Assembly: GCA_029641185.1 (NCBI GenBank) | Contig: JAPWGK010000010.1 | Span: forward strand, 248,001 to 312,000 | Direction of reading: 5' to 3' | DNA length: 64,000 nucleotides | Source of the DNA: Pseudofabraea citricarpa | Lineage: Eukaryota > Ascomycota > Leotiomycetes > Helotiales > Dermateaceae | In this document: piece by piece, positions 47,334 through 58,844 of the stretch | How the letters are laid out: each line of letters begins with the position of its first letter | Position numbering within the stretch: position 1 is the first letter of the stretch | Translations under genes and position numbers: made by a program | The notes under the pieces: generated by a model | Database searches by the model: none | What the model was told of the DNA's origin: nothing | What the model saw: the letters and a program-made list of their open reading frames with translations, nothing else

Positions 47334-49890
47334 TCAATCTGTATCATCTAGAAGAATCTTGGAAATCCAGATAAGAGGATGGTCATAAGCACCAATACTC
47401 TCTTTGGCTTGGACTGCATTCAACTCGTCGCCTTCAACAGCCTAATGTTAGAGGCTTTATTGTGCAGGGTGAGAGGTGATGAAGATCTTACTTACGCCGT
47501 GCCTGGATATCTATACACATCTTCTCGATGAAGATACAAGACTCTTCGTCAAGTCCTGCGCGTCTCTTGTTTGCTTTCTTTGTATTCTGCCAGTCAAGTG
47601 TGAATGGAATGGGCCCGCGTATGACACAACGGAAATGAGATATGAGATTCTTTGCAGAGTATTCCCACTCTTCCATCATTCTCTTGGTTACTGCGCTGAT
47701 TGTTGACTCGAGCTTCTGATATTCGTTAGCAAGCAAAACATTATACTGCGTGGGAATCATAATATATACCGATTCCAGATGGCGACGCTTATATATTAGT
47801 TGGCGGCGGTAGACGTACTCCAGATTTTCGAGGAGAATGAATATCACCAAGAATATTTCAAACCACTCTTTTTGGTTTCCTTGAAATACTTTCTTCTTGA
47901 GATCCTTCAAGATTTGAGCTTGCACCCTTTCCAGGTGATGGATCATGATCACATCAATTTGATGATCCAAGACAGGGGGCGGGGGAATCGTTTGATCATA
48001 ATGGATAGAAGAATCATTAAGCTTTTTGAGACCAAGGGTTTCTTCTCCGCAAAGAACGAAACTAACGCCCGCGGAAAGTCGTGTGCCCACCCAGACTCTC
48101 AACGCATTGTGTACTAGAGCTGACTGGTGGTTTTTGTTTAACATAAAAGTAAGTAGTCCGTTGTTGCCTTAGTTGACTTACCTCGGGATGGTTATCGGAA
48201 TATCTCAGTGCCTCTAAGAATGTTGCAGATACAATAGAATCAACAGTAGGTCCGATCATATCTCCTCGCATACTATCGAAGCTCTCCTTGAGAAAAATTG
48301 AAATCGCTTTTCCACAAGCATCAGTATCTGGCTAAAAAACTGAGTAAGATTTCAAACTCCAATGATCCGAGATACGTACAATAGCTACTGGGGGAAATTC
48401 CCATTCAACACTCTCATTGCCGTTTCTCCAGACCCGAGTAAGTACGTCACCTTCTCTAGGAATAAAATCTTGGCAGTAAACGGACAGAACAGGCACATGC
48501 GTTTGGTCTGGTTTCTTGAAGGGAAAGCACAACTGTATAATTTTTCTCTCCTGGCTTGTTCGGAAATTAAGGTTCCTATGCTCTGCGCGGTGCTGCCCAA
48601 ATTTCGAGTTTCCTATCTGCGTCAGCATGCCACACTATCTGATAGGTATATACGTACCCATTCTGAATGTTACAACATCCATCAGGTCTTGGCGGACGCA
48701 AGGCTCTTTATAAAGCCTTGCCTTGCCGGCTTCTTGGACTTCCTTGCAACGGCTACAACCTTGTTGTGGGTTTCCTACTTCATCTATATCACACTAAAAT
48801 TGATCAGTTGCTTTCATTGGCAACAACATCAAGTTACACCCACTTCCACTTTGTAAATGCGACATCGCATACAGGCACCCATTTTGCGGACGCGTTTGAC
48901 CTTCTCCCTCTGGTCTGGGCCAAATTTCGCTCGCCCCCGTTTGTGACCTGCCTTTCGAACTGCTGCAGTGAGTTTTTGCGGAACTTCTAGTAAACCGCTT
49001 GGTGTTGGTATTCTGACTGGAGAGGTTCGCGTAGTATCTGAATTCTTGTGTAAGGAAAACGATTCGTCTTGTTCTGTCGGGTTTGCCATTAATGAGAATC
49101 CGGCTGCATATGACACCAATGAATCAGGATTGCTGTCTTCCAACTCCGATGCCTCATTGGCATAATTTGTATGACGAAGATGAGCAAGGCTCCACAGAGG
49201 ATTTTGGTAATGCGTCGCCAAGTCCGCGTAGATAGAACTATTTCCCGGGTTGCCTAGATTGTCCAGGAAGAGACCAAAACAGTCGAACGTGCCAGGATTG
49301 TGAGTTTCCTGAAGGTTTGGAATTGAGGAGCTCTGTGTTTCTGATGCCCTGTCATCTTCTGCACTTGCAAAGTACGAACCTTCAAAAGCATCAAGACCAT
49401 TTTGCAAGATATCAGGGATGCCAGTCCAAGAGGATGTGCTCTCACAAGAACTTAAACTTCCGAAATAGTCGACTTCTTGAGGGTTGCTAAAATCCTCGGA
49501 GAAGTTGTTTCTAATGTAGTCCGCAGTTCTAGTAAGAGGTGAATCTCTATCAAACAGATCTTGAATATCGGGTATCAGTTCATAAGGTGTATCATGAGTT
49601 GAGGAGAATAACCCCAAGGTGTCGAGTAATGGCGAAAACTTACCATTTGAGCCAAGTGTGCTATGATTTTCGGATGGTTTAGGATCCTGACCGAAGACAC
49701 TCTCTTGCGGTGTCAGGGTTCTGGATGTTGATTCGGGTTGGTGATCGCCATGTTCTGAGCCCACCATGGTATCAGAGTCTGGTTGAGCGTCGTTCTCCAC
49801 TCCTTGGACTGGAACCGAGAGAGAGTTAGACTTGAGCATGACAGGCGTTGTTGCGACAAAATATGAGGACCAAGCAGAGTAAATGTTCAA
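47334..49890 (-). CDS. Zn2Cys6-type regulator with mid-protein zinc cluster
   Basis: Six minus-strand exons, 48844-49890, 48658-48793, 48380-48612, 48182-48331, 47496-48123 and 47334-47431, give 763 residues. The first 335 residues are acidic and Ser/Asn-rich, typical of an activation region. The zinc cluster follows (Cys340, 343, 350, 362, 365, 381) with longer loops than usual and a basic lead KFGPDQREKVKRVRKMGAC. The remainder resembles the C-terminal half of a fungal regulator family (VYCQDFIPREGDVLTRVW, ISIFLKESFDSM, HNALRVWVGTRL). The last exon was added because a GTAAGT donor at 47495 restores RDELNAVQAKE and YDHPLIWI. Skipping it ends at QARRK. No target is evident. A tandem 19-bp array lies upstream at 50138-50213. 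Confidence 0.75.
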
Positions 49891-50137
49891 TCAATACGAG
49901 TAGCCACATCTAGGTACCTAGCCAAGTAGTAACACGTGAGATCTGTAACGTGACGGAAGGCGCGCTAGAACACCTCCTGTATTTACGCTGTTTCCTCCGC
50001 TATGAGTTCTTCCCTCTTCATCAACTAACCCACTCAGTCAATCTACACAGTCTATTCCACTGTTCCCCAGAAAATCAATCATCTCTGGTCCGGGAAACAA
50101 AGTCCAGCATCCCAAATTGAAAGCCCACCTCTCTTGC

Positions 50138-50213
50138 AACTCATACCCTGCAAGTCAACTCATACCCTGCAAGTCAACTCATACTCTGCAAGTCAACTCA
50201 TACCCTGCAAGTA
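50138..50213. repeat. Four 19-bp tandem repeats upstream of a regulator
   Basis: Unit AACTCATACCCTGCAAGTC begins at 50138, 50157, 50176 and 50195 with one base change in the third unit. The array lies about 250 bases before the start of the minus-strand regulator gene and may be a promoter feature. Confidence 0.9.
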
Positions 50214-50345
50214 TCTAGACTGACGCAAACTCAGCTCTGGCTAGCTCTTTCATTGACGCATGGGAGTCGCACAAGTAAGTCACCCTGATAAGGCTCCGTG
50301 ATAGTGATTGAGGCGAAGAAAAGTAATACAGTGTGCCAATGAGTG

Positions 50346-50603
50346 CTACGTGGCAAAGCTGTCATGCGTGTTGGGCACAAGCAGAATAAGGACGGGCACT
50401 TACCTGCCGCTGGGGTTGCACCAGAACTGCACCTCTCCGACCTGTCCTGTCATAAGGACAGAACAGCAGCCTTCTTCTTGGGCGTAGTCCCACGGTGCGA
50501 CAAGGTCATCATCTTTCCATGGGCGTTGAAATGATAGATCGTCATCGATCCAACTACCAACCCCACCGAGGGACAGCTCTTGTTCAGCTTGGTGGTCGGA
50601 CAT
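50346..50603 (-). CDS. Small spliced ORF, about 70 residues, hypothetical
   Basis: Minus-strand exons 50404-50603 and 50346-50358 would encode about 70 residues rich in Asp, Trp and Glu (RPWKDDDLVAPWDYAQEEG). The donor is a strong GTAAGT and the acceptor CATGACAG follows at 45 nt. No family recognised. The second exon is only 13 bases, so the model is fragile. It is divergent from the GNAT gene. Confidence 0.3.
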
Positions 50604-50944
50604 ATTTCTCCTTGTCGGGGCTTGAAGACCACTAGCTCGAGTCTGAATACCTTCTGCCAGTCAGCTTATAACAACTTCATCTAGAGCGCAGCCGAACCAG
50701 GCATTTGGAGAGGGGTAGGAGTCGCAAGTAGACACGGATTCAGAACCGGTGAGAGAGAGCCTCGCTTAGCCAGTCATTTACCTACCTACCTAGGTTGACG
50801 ACCACATTCGCATTAAAGGAGGAAATACTACGTAAGTCAACCATCACATCTCACAAACTTCATTCTGATGTGAAGGTTTCTATCCTACTCCATTCCATCT
50901 ATTTACTCCAGGTAATAGTCAGCGCTAAAGCTCTTGCAGCAACA
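50604..50944. other. Promoter region of the GNAT gene
   Basis: Upstream sequence between the small ORF and the acetyltransferase, including CCTACCTACCTAGG near 50781. No gene seen. Confidence 0.5.
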
Positions 50945-51850
50945 ATGTCGTGGCCACAATTTGCCGACCATGTTCGCCGTGCTACACCACTTGACCTCCA
51001 GCGCCTAGGTCTTGTTGCGGCGTCTGGCTTCTTTCACTCTCCTGTATTTCCTTTTGAGCGTGTTTTTCACAAGGAATACCCTGGAGACACGCTTGTTGAT
51101 TATCGCAAGATGCTAAGATCGATACTTCTGGACCCAAACTCGATCCTCCTGGTAGCTCTGGATGACGCTGTGGACGAGTCGCAGTTTACCCCAGCCACCA
51201 TATTGAAGGCCGCTCATGATGAGGGGGACACTGAAATTCCCGCCGGGGAGGTGGTGGTCGGCTTTGCATCATTTAAGCTGAACCCGAACTCAAAGAGAAA
51301 TCAGAATGAGGATGAAAGCTGGCGTAAGAGTGAGTCTCCCATATCCGACGAATACTCGAACACGAAGGTCAATGACTTTAATACCAATGCCTGTAGATAT
51401 TGAGGACAAGCAATCACTGGATGCTGCTGCTCCTCCTGAAAGCTTTGTTAGTCGCGACGTCTCAGTGGAAAGAGGCAAAAAGATCTCAGCAGTGTCTCAA
51501 CAGGCTCGTCCAAAGTGAGTACCCTAAACCGCCCCTAAATCTGTTCATACTAAGCTATAAGGTATTTCCCCGATGGTCTGGTAGTCAGCATGGTCGCTAT
51601 CCATCCGGCATACTTTCGAAGAGGGCATGCTTCTCGCCTTATTCAATATGCAAAGGATCTTAGCAAAATGGATGGAGTTCAAATCGGTGTGGTATCCGTA
51701 CCTAATGGCAGAGCGTTAGTAGAGCATTTGGGGTTCAAGGTGCATGAGGTGTACCATGTACAGGCAAATGACGAATTGGATGCACCACAAGAGGTCCGCA
51801 TCGCTGCTTCCACTTTCGATGTTAATATATCGACCCGAAGTGAGCTCTAA
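50945..51850 (+). CDS. GNAT-family N-acetyltransferase
   Basis: Exons 50945-51329, 51397-51514 and 51562-51850 give 263 residues. The N-terminal 20 residues and ATPLDLQRLGLVAASGF form the first GNAT segments. EVVVGFASFKLN is a mid-domain strand. The acetyl-CoA binding turn is VAIHPAYFRRGHASRLIQYAK (only the G-x-A part matches the canonical motif), then IGVVSVPNGRALVEHLGFKVHEVY. A charged insert in exon 2 (about 130-166) is unusual and may be a disordered loop. GNAT enzymes transfer acetyl groups to amines, and substrate is unknown. The frame before 50945 opens at 50795 but is not conserved-looking. Confidence 0.8.
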
Positions 51851-52570
51851 CCATTTCCGGCACGTCCCAGCTGGGCCACTGAGACTCGAAACTTCTGTTA
51901 TATGATATGGCTTGCTTAATTGCTGTCAATTACATCCTGCATATCTACACTACTTTTGTCCTCTGTCGAGTTTCAACGTCTCTCTTTTCCACACATTCTA
52001 CCCCCCGTCAAAAGATAACTGTCAACTGGGGATTGTCAGGCTGCCACGGGACCCAAACTATGAGTTCCGTTCATTGGAGTTGTACTACCGCTGTCCATCG
52101 CCCTTGGACCAAACCGTGGCACTCTGCCGCAGTCTCTCGCCAGGTGTATAAGCTAGACTTACTCTTAAAAAGTAACTGGATGCCATTGGTCTTTCTACCC
52201 GTGTCTATGCAAGTCCAATGCACCCGCTTGTCGCAGCAAGGTGTAGCAATCCAATCATACCGCCCCTCTACACAAAGCCTCACTTTGGATACGTGCGATT
52301 GTGGAAGGTGACACATGCACTTGTAGGTCGTAAGCGGTGCATTCCTGAGCCAGTCAGGCAGAAGAAATAAGCAACTTGAAGGCTGCCTGAGAATTTCTGT
52401 GGGTCAATGAATTGCAAAATAAGGTAGCACAAATAGCACTTCCAGGGTTTGATAAGAGGAGGAAACTACCCTAAACCCCCCCCCAAGCAAACCAAAGTTC
52501 TCTGCTCTCAACCATTCAAAGGTGATGGGGTCCTAAATATTCTACTTCCATATGCGCCATTCAGATCGCG
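51851..52570. other. Intergenic, no gene seen
   Basis: About 720 bases between two same-strand accessory genes. Overlapping short frames on both strands lack domains. A C run lies at about 52477-52485. Confidence 0.55.
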
Positions 52571-53952
52571 ATGCTTCACCAGGCCAATTTATCCTCCCAA
52601 AGCCAACTTCTGGGAGTAACTCCGACTGGGACCAGTCAAAATAGCAATGACCCTCAGCCCCGACAGGCTGCTGATCAGTTTTCTGGACCCCGGGTCTGGC
52701 ATGGCCAGGAGTACCGTGGCCAAGCGGATAAATATGTCATTCATATCAATCAAACTGAGATTTTAGAGCTTGAGTCAGCCGTCTCTTATTTCAAAGGTAA
52801 GTGAGTCTTGAAGATCAAAGTGTGCCGTTAACTGCTAACTGTTCTCATAATTAAAAGGTCTGAACATTGCGCGAGGCTTTATTACTCCAGATACTTTCCC
52901 GTTATCTAAATTCTCGCAGCGACTCGAAGAAGTCAGCCGAGAGGTCCATGAAGGACGAGGCTTCTGTCTTCTCCGCGGCCTTGAAACAGAAAAATACTCC
53001 GATGAGGACAATATTATTCTCTTTGCTGGAGTGGCGTCCCATGTTGGTAGTCGTCGATGCATTGAAGGGAATGGTCTCGCTATGAGTAGGTCCCTAGTCA
53101 TCAACATATGATTCCAATCAAACTTGCGCTCTTAATCACCAATTCTTAGATCACATTCACAACGTCACTCGTTGGTTTCCCAAATCCAAACTCGGTCCTT
53201 CCAAGAGACCTGGTGCAATGGTAAGCAAGTTACTCCTCAGCTGGTAAACTTAAATGGCTGATTCCGCACCCAGGACTATCACTCGGACCTCAACCCAGGC
53301 GAAGTTGGAGCATTTAGAACCCTTCATCCAGGCAATGGTGGTGGGACCCCAAGCTTAGCTAGCTCCTGGACGGTGTATAATGTTCTGCGCCAAACAAGCC
53401 CAGAAACCTTGGATACTTTGCGTGAAGTCTGGCAATTCGAGAGGTAAATCTGCAGTTGTCACTTTTTGACTCACATCAAGCTTACAACCTTGTAGAGATA
53501 GCAGAGTGTTCGCCAGGCCCCCTTTGATCGAGCACAAAGACAAAATCATGCTCCTCCTCGCTGGATTCATTCTTGGCAACGACGCGGCTCCAAGGCCTTC
53601 CTTCCTTCCGCCCATCACCGATGCTCAAAGGTTGGCTTACGCCACTGTCATTACAGTGGCCAATGCGGTTGGTTTTCCCATGGTCCAGCAGAAAGGTGAC
53701 ATGTACTTCCTCCATAACCTGAGTATTCTGCACGCTCGTGATCATTACAACGATGATGACAGCGACGACGAGAATCTCCGCCACATCCTGCGCATCCATG
53801 TTCGAGATGAGCGGTTCGAGTGGGACAAGCCAGACTACCTGAAGAAGGATTGGGAGCATGGTTATGACCATGCTCCGGAGCAAGAAATTTTGCCAATATT
53901 GGACTGGGATCCCATTAACGGTGGTGCAACCGGGACCTATGATCATGGATAA
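52571..53952 (+). CDS. TauD/TfdA-like Fe(II)/2-oxoglutarate dioxygenase
   Basis: Exons 52571-52796, 52858-53085, 53150-53220, 53274-53443 and 53496-53952 give 383 residues. Iron-binding HxD is His178-Ser-Asp180 in DYHSDLNP at the start of exon 4, and the distal His is 311 with Arg313 in NLSILHARDHY. EGRGFCLLRGL and HPGNGGGT are typical family segments. The enzymes oxidise small substrates using 2-oxoglutarate, often taurine, sulfonates or alpha-amino acid derivatives. The C-terminal extension (RDERFEWDKPDYLKKDW) fits fungal members annotated for secondary metabolism. The substrate is unknown. It is the only oxidative enzyme in this accessory block. Confidence 0.85.
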
Positions 53953-55140
53953 CGAGGATAGCAAGCTGGTCTTTTCCCCTGCGTGAAAGAAGAACGTGCA
54001 CGATATTCTGATAGCGTGCTTTGGATCCATCGTTTATTGCTTTGCATCTTCAGTCGAGGAAATTTTCGAACATAGAACCCACCATACCCCCTGGTGCTCT
54101 GCGAGGCTAAATATAATAAACTCTGTTGGTCTAACTCTGTGCCTAAGCACTGTGAATATTTACTATTAAAGAAATCGTATAAGGAGTAAATCTTATTTTC
54201 AAATCTATTGTAATAAACAGGTTCAGTTTCTTACTTTCTCTTAGGGAGAAAGCTACTGGTTATTTAACCCTAACTTCGGGTGCTTAATAACAAGATCGAG
54301 AGAGCTAGTACTAGAATCTATTTAGTATTAGGATCAAATAGCTTTACTTGATCCTTTATTATATATCATATGATCTCGTACGGATAATATGACCTCCTAA
54401 TACACGGGCTAAGTTTATCCCGTCAAACTCATATACTGAATACCCATGGACTCAGGATTAATTTCCCCTTTCGCTAGTTTCGTTTAGGTCTGCGGACGTG
54501 AGCAACTACTACTTTAACCTAAGCTGAGGGTGAGCATGCCTGGGCAGCTTGAGTCATGACCTGAGCTGAGCCTGAGCATCCTGAGCACGCCCTGAGTCAT
54601 AGTGCGGATCCTATTTTGGCGACTTGTGTGCCCCGGCTATAGTTTTCTAGCCGAGTTCGCCAAGGCACCCGATCTGCTCCCCTACAAGGATTCCTGCCAG
54701 AGCCAATTTGGGATCCCCTCATATAATTCACGTATAAAGAACGTGAGAACATCGTAGAGAACATATTGTAACGACTTTTCTCATCTTGAAATGCAATTTT
54801 CTTTGTACTAGAATAGTAAGAAAACATTTTTTCTATAGCCTAGCTCTTTCCCTTTGCAAGCGCTTAATGAGATGCGCAGTCTTCCTCTTGTAGGAGTAAG
54901 CATAAACTCTAGGTTCACTGGTGCCTACATGATTACGCATGATCTGATCCCAAAGGCCCTTCGCAGTTCATGGAAATTTACAAGAGGCAAGCTCATGTCC
55001 GATCTCACATGCTTCACAGTTTCTATGTCTTTCTTTTGAAATTCTTTTACTAACACAGCTTTCTTTGTAGTTACGCATTGATTTAATCGAGGGGAACCCG
55101 GTTTCATTAGCGACTGCATGCAGAGGTAGAAAGGCTATTA
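53953..55140. other. AT-rich gene-free region
   Basis: Short frames only. It includes CTGAGC-rich imperfect repeats at about 54522-54600 (CTGAGCTGAGCCTGAGCATCCTGAGC-like). It could be decayed repetitive DNA, but no element family is identified. Confidence 0.5.
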
Positions 55141-55406
55141 TCCCCCCCCCTAAATAAAGGTTATTTCTCTACTTTTGCCAGGGTCGTGTGGGTAGCTAGC
55201 CAGGGTGTTCCTCAAATGAGAATAGCTACTTTTGTTGCCTAGAAGGCTCAGACAGGCTCTCGAACCTTCTACGAGCACCCCGGATTTTCCACTATACCAA
55301 ATTCAAGGTAATCTGGCGAGGTAAACCAGGATTTCTAACCACTCGGAATACGAAATTCGTAGGGCAGACCCGTAAATTGCAGAAATAACCTTTATTTAGG
55401 GGGGGA
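55141..55406. mobile_element. 266-bp MITE with TA target-site duplication
   Basis: The left end TCCCCCCCCCTAAATAAAGG at 55141 and the inverted right end ending at 55406 share about 27 bases, with C9 versus C7 at the tip and the same TAAATAAAGGTTATTTCT core. TA dinucleotides flank both sides (55139-55140 and 55407-55408). That is the hallmark of Tc1/mariner or pogo-type insertion. No frame for a transposase, so it is non-autonomous. Confidence 0.85.
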
Positions 55407-55641
55407 TAGTAACTCAGCCTTACACCCCTGTATTCGTCTACTTTGTTGCTCTGGATGTCACGCGGAAACTATGGACTGCTGCCTGAGGATGAGCCGATGT
55501 CGGGGATAAGCTGATGACTTAATAAATTAAGATCTCGAGCAAGTGCTAACTCGGCTGACCGAATGCACATTCCAGCTCCTTGATTGTGTCATCCATTTGG
55601 TATTGTATATGAACGACACCATCACCAATCTCTAAGCGATC

Positions 55642-57776
55642 ATGCCGTATGACCTGCCGGAATTCTGCAGTCGATGCAAAGCCTTGGGACTGGACGACCT
55701 TGCGCTTGGTGGTCGTAAGGTATCAACTCAAAGTAAGGACTTCTGCCTGGAGCTGCCTCTTGGTCAACCCGAGGAAGAGGGTTGCGGCAATGTGCCACTA
55801 CAATACCAGCTTCAGGACGAGTTTCCGGACTTTCCAAGGTTGACCGCCACAGCCCAAGCTGGTTGCATCTTTTGTCAATTATTGAAAGATGCCATCGGAG
55901 AGTTTGTGTTCTTTGACGGTGCACCAATCATCGATATTAGTATGGCCTATCGATGGAGTTGCAACACTAGAGGCAACCTTGGACTGACGGGTTTAATGGT
56001 GGATTTGAAGCCGATATACCCATTAGCCAAGCCCACCCAGTCAAACTACCCACAAGTGCTAAAATTCTTCATCGATGGCAATTCTGGTGAGCACCACTTC
56101 ACTTTCGCAGTCTTATGTAATTTGTATTAACTAAAGGCGTTCCATATGAATCCTCCACGTGGCTAAATCTAGAACCACCACTAATGACCTACGCTTTACA
56201 TGACCAAAATTTAATGATGGTCAAAGAAGAGCTTGCCCGATGTCAGCAAAATCACCAGCATCCGACTAGAAACCAAGAGAATTTCTTACCGACCCGTCTG
56301 ATTGATGTTGGCAGTGATGAACATGCATTTCCACCTCGCCTTGTTGTGACAGACACAATCACGAGGATAGGAGCTGTGCAATACGCTGCTTTGAGCTATT
56401 GCTGGGGGCCACCTAGCGATGCAAAGACACAGCTCAAGACTGAGAAGAGCACGTTGAAAGATCGATTGATTGGTTTCTCACTTGATGAGGTGACTCCTAC
56501 AGTGCAGGATGCAATTATTGTAACGAGAACCCTGGCAATCCCTTTCCTGTGGGTTGATGCACTTTGTATCGTCCAAGACGATAAATCTGACTGGGAAGTG
56601 GAATCCTACGCTATGACTGATATCTACCAGAAGGCTCATATTACAATATGTACGCCTGGCTCAAATTCTTGTCGTAAGGGATTTCTTCAGCGCAGGCCGA
56701 AAAGCATTACAATTCCTTTTAAGTCGACAATCTGTCCAACCGTACAAGGATTATTCAATCTCAGATTAGGCGGACTCGCAGTTCTACAACCACAAGAAGA
56801 GGATGATTTTGACATGACCTACGTAGAATCAGAGCTCAGTACTTCATGGGCGAAGCGGGCTTGGACTTTCCAAGAGGATGTGTTGTCTACGCGACAATTA
56901 CTCTTTGGCTCATATCAGCTTACTTTTCTGTGCCCAGAGAATTCTAGAACAGAATTCCGATCCCTTCAAAGTGTTGGATATGGTCGACTTGCAGTAGGAC
57001 ATGACCTTGCTTTTGACTTGCGGAGACTTGAATTATGGGAGGATCTGATCGAAAATTATATCACACGCGACTTAACCTTTGAAAGTGATAGGCTTCCTGC
57101 TATCTCCGGCATAGCTAGAATTATGGGTTACAGCCCCGAAAATTACTTCGCAGGTCTTTGGAAGGAAAGCCTTGAGACCCAGCTTTGCTGGCACAGAGGC
57201 AGGGGTTCAACCAGCGATTCGAAAGACGCAATACTACGTACACTTAAAGAATCATGGTCGCATCCTATTCCTTCCTGGAGCTGGGCAACTCGAAAACAGT
57301 CTATAAGATTCTGGCCTGTGTTAGAAGACGACAGCAGGAAGGAGGTACATTGGATCAAAGCTTCAACTACCGTGCAAGGTTCGAATCCATATGGACAGAT
57401 CACAGACAGCTCGCTACAAATTCGTGGGAAGTTACTAGTACTTCCACAGAAACTTGTGGAGGATATTAGTAGCGATGGCAGGTATGTCGCTCCTACACGC
57501 AGGTGGAGTGTGTTCTATAGAAACCGAAGGATAGCGTGGGTGAATCTGGATTGGGAGATAAAAGGCACTGACAAAGAATGGGAGGGCTTGTTTATGCTGT
57601 TGCTGTATAGTTTACCTCAACTACCTCCGAAAAACGGGATTCGAGAAGGATTTGGAATAATATTACACCCGGGCAAGATTTCTGGGGAGTATTTCCGGGT
57701 TGGAGCATTCGAAGCAAATCAACACGGCCTGAGCCGGTTTGCACGCTTGGAGTACCAAATTATTAATATTATATAA
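55642..57776 (+). CDS. HET-domain protein
   Basis: Exons 55642-56086 and 56137-57776 give 694 residues. Residues 1-105 include the Cys-bearing CSRCKALGL and AGCIFCQLLKDA pair common ahead of fungal HET domains. The HET domain spans about 231-395 with YAALSYCWGPP, FLWVDALCIVQDD and MTDIYQKAHITICTPGS, then a conserved WAKRAWTFQEDVLSTRQL block and SWSWATR. HET proteins trigger programmed death in vegetative incompatibility when paired with allelic partners. The partner is not visible here. This is the usual full length. A caspase-like fusion gene lies 13 kb away, with no demonstrated connection. Confidence 0.92.
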
Positions 57777-58844
57777 TATACTATTTCTTATTCTCAACTG
57801 AAATTAACCTAACTTAAGATTAAAGATTTATATTATTATTTACACGAATACTTACTAGTAAATTGGTTGCTCAAGTTACTCAGTGTCACGACCATGGGAT
57901 TCGTGTCACGTGATAAACCCCGAGGATCCAAGAGAGAACGAAGGTTCTATGTAAATCTGGGTCTTCACTAATCAGATAAGAGCTTCGTGCTCAACCTACT
58001 TTCATAGCAATTAGTATTCATTTACCCTTTTCTTGTAACGCGTTCGACTCTCATCGAACATCACGTGCTATTACTCACTTCATTCTTGATACTTACCAAC
58101 GTACTTAGGTACTAGACCTACGAGCGTTACGCTCAGGCGAGTGGACTGAGCCGAGGGTGAGCCGAGGGTGATTAGTGCCTGAGCAAGAGCAGTAAGCTTA
58201 CTAACTCTATACAGAACTCAAGAAAGGGAGAATTGATTCAGGATACCACTTAATTGTACTGCATTTATATCGTGGATTATTACTGTATGGTGGGTTTCTG
58301 TAGCCAATAAATTACTCCCTTTTTTCAACTTATCAAAGTATGCGCTTCTTCTATCCATATCTAATATAAATCGCTAACTTCTCTTCTTAACGCCGAAAGG
58401 TTCTTGATTTTGGACCAGGGCACGTTAATTTGTACCACGTGCGCGTATGGATTTAAGAACAGCTACGCGGTAGTAAGTATTGTTCTGGATTGAATGTAAG
58501 GGGGCTGGGGGCTCTGGGAAGCACTTGATGAATTGTAGTGTTTTGATTTCCCCCCATAAATAATGCCTTATTCGCCCACCAATCTGATCTGGTGGCAATT
58601 GTATCGGTTTACCCATGGCCATACCTCATACGGCAGTACCGACATATTTTACGAGTCACAAAGGGAAACCAGAATTTTGACAAAGACATTGATCATTATT
58701 CATTTATCATTGAAGAATCCAAGCCCTGAGCCAGCCATGGCAAGGCTTCTAAAGACGTAAAAAGATCGACGACAGCTCCAATCTATGAGGTGATCAAGAA
58801 AATACAACGCGTAATATCGACGGCACAAAAAGAAAGAAATTACA
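57777..58844. other. AT-rich intergenic region, possible decayed LTR
   Basis: TGTCACGACC at 57893 to about 58066 has the look of a TG..CA-bounded terminal repeat, but no target-site duplication matches. CACGTGATAA and CACGTGC motifs occur. GAGCCGAGGGTGA repeats twice at about 58148-58172. No gene seen. Confidence 0.4.

Noticed and set aside
50138..50213. Short direct repeats considered as a CRISPR-like array
   Set aside because: Adjacent units have no spacers and the genome is eukaryotic, so this is an ordinary tandem array.
52071..52316. 81-codon minus-strand frame with several cysteines between GNAT and TauD-like genes
   Set aside because: It overlaps a plus-strand frame of equal length, lacks a recognised domain and has no supporting intron.
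57893..58066. Possible solo LTR beginning TGTCACGACC
   Set aside because: Flanking bases do not match as a target-site duplication, and no tRNA-binding or polypurine site was found.
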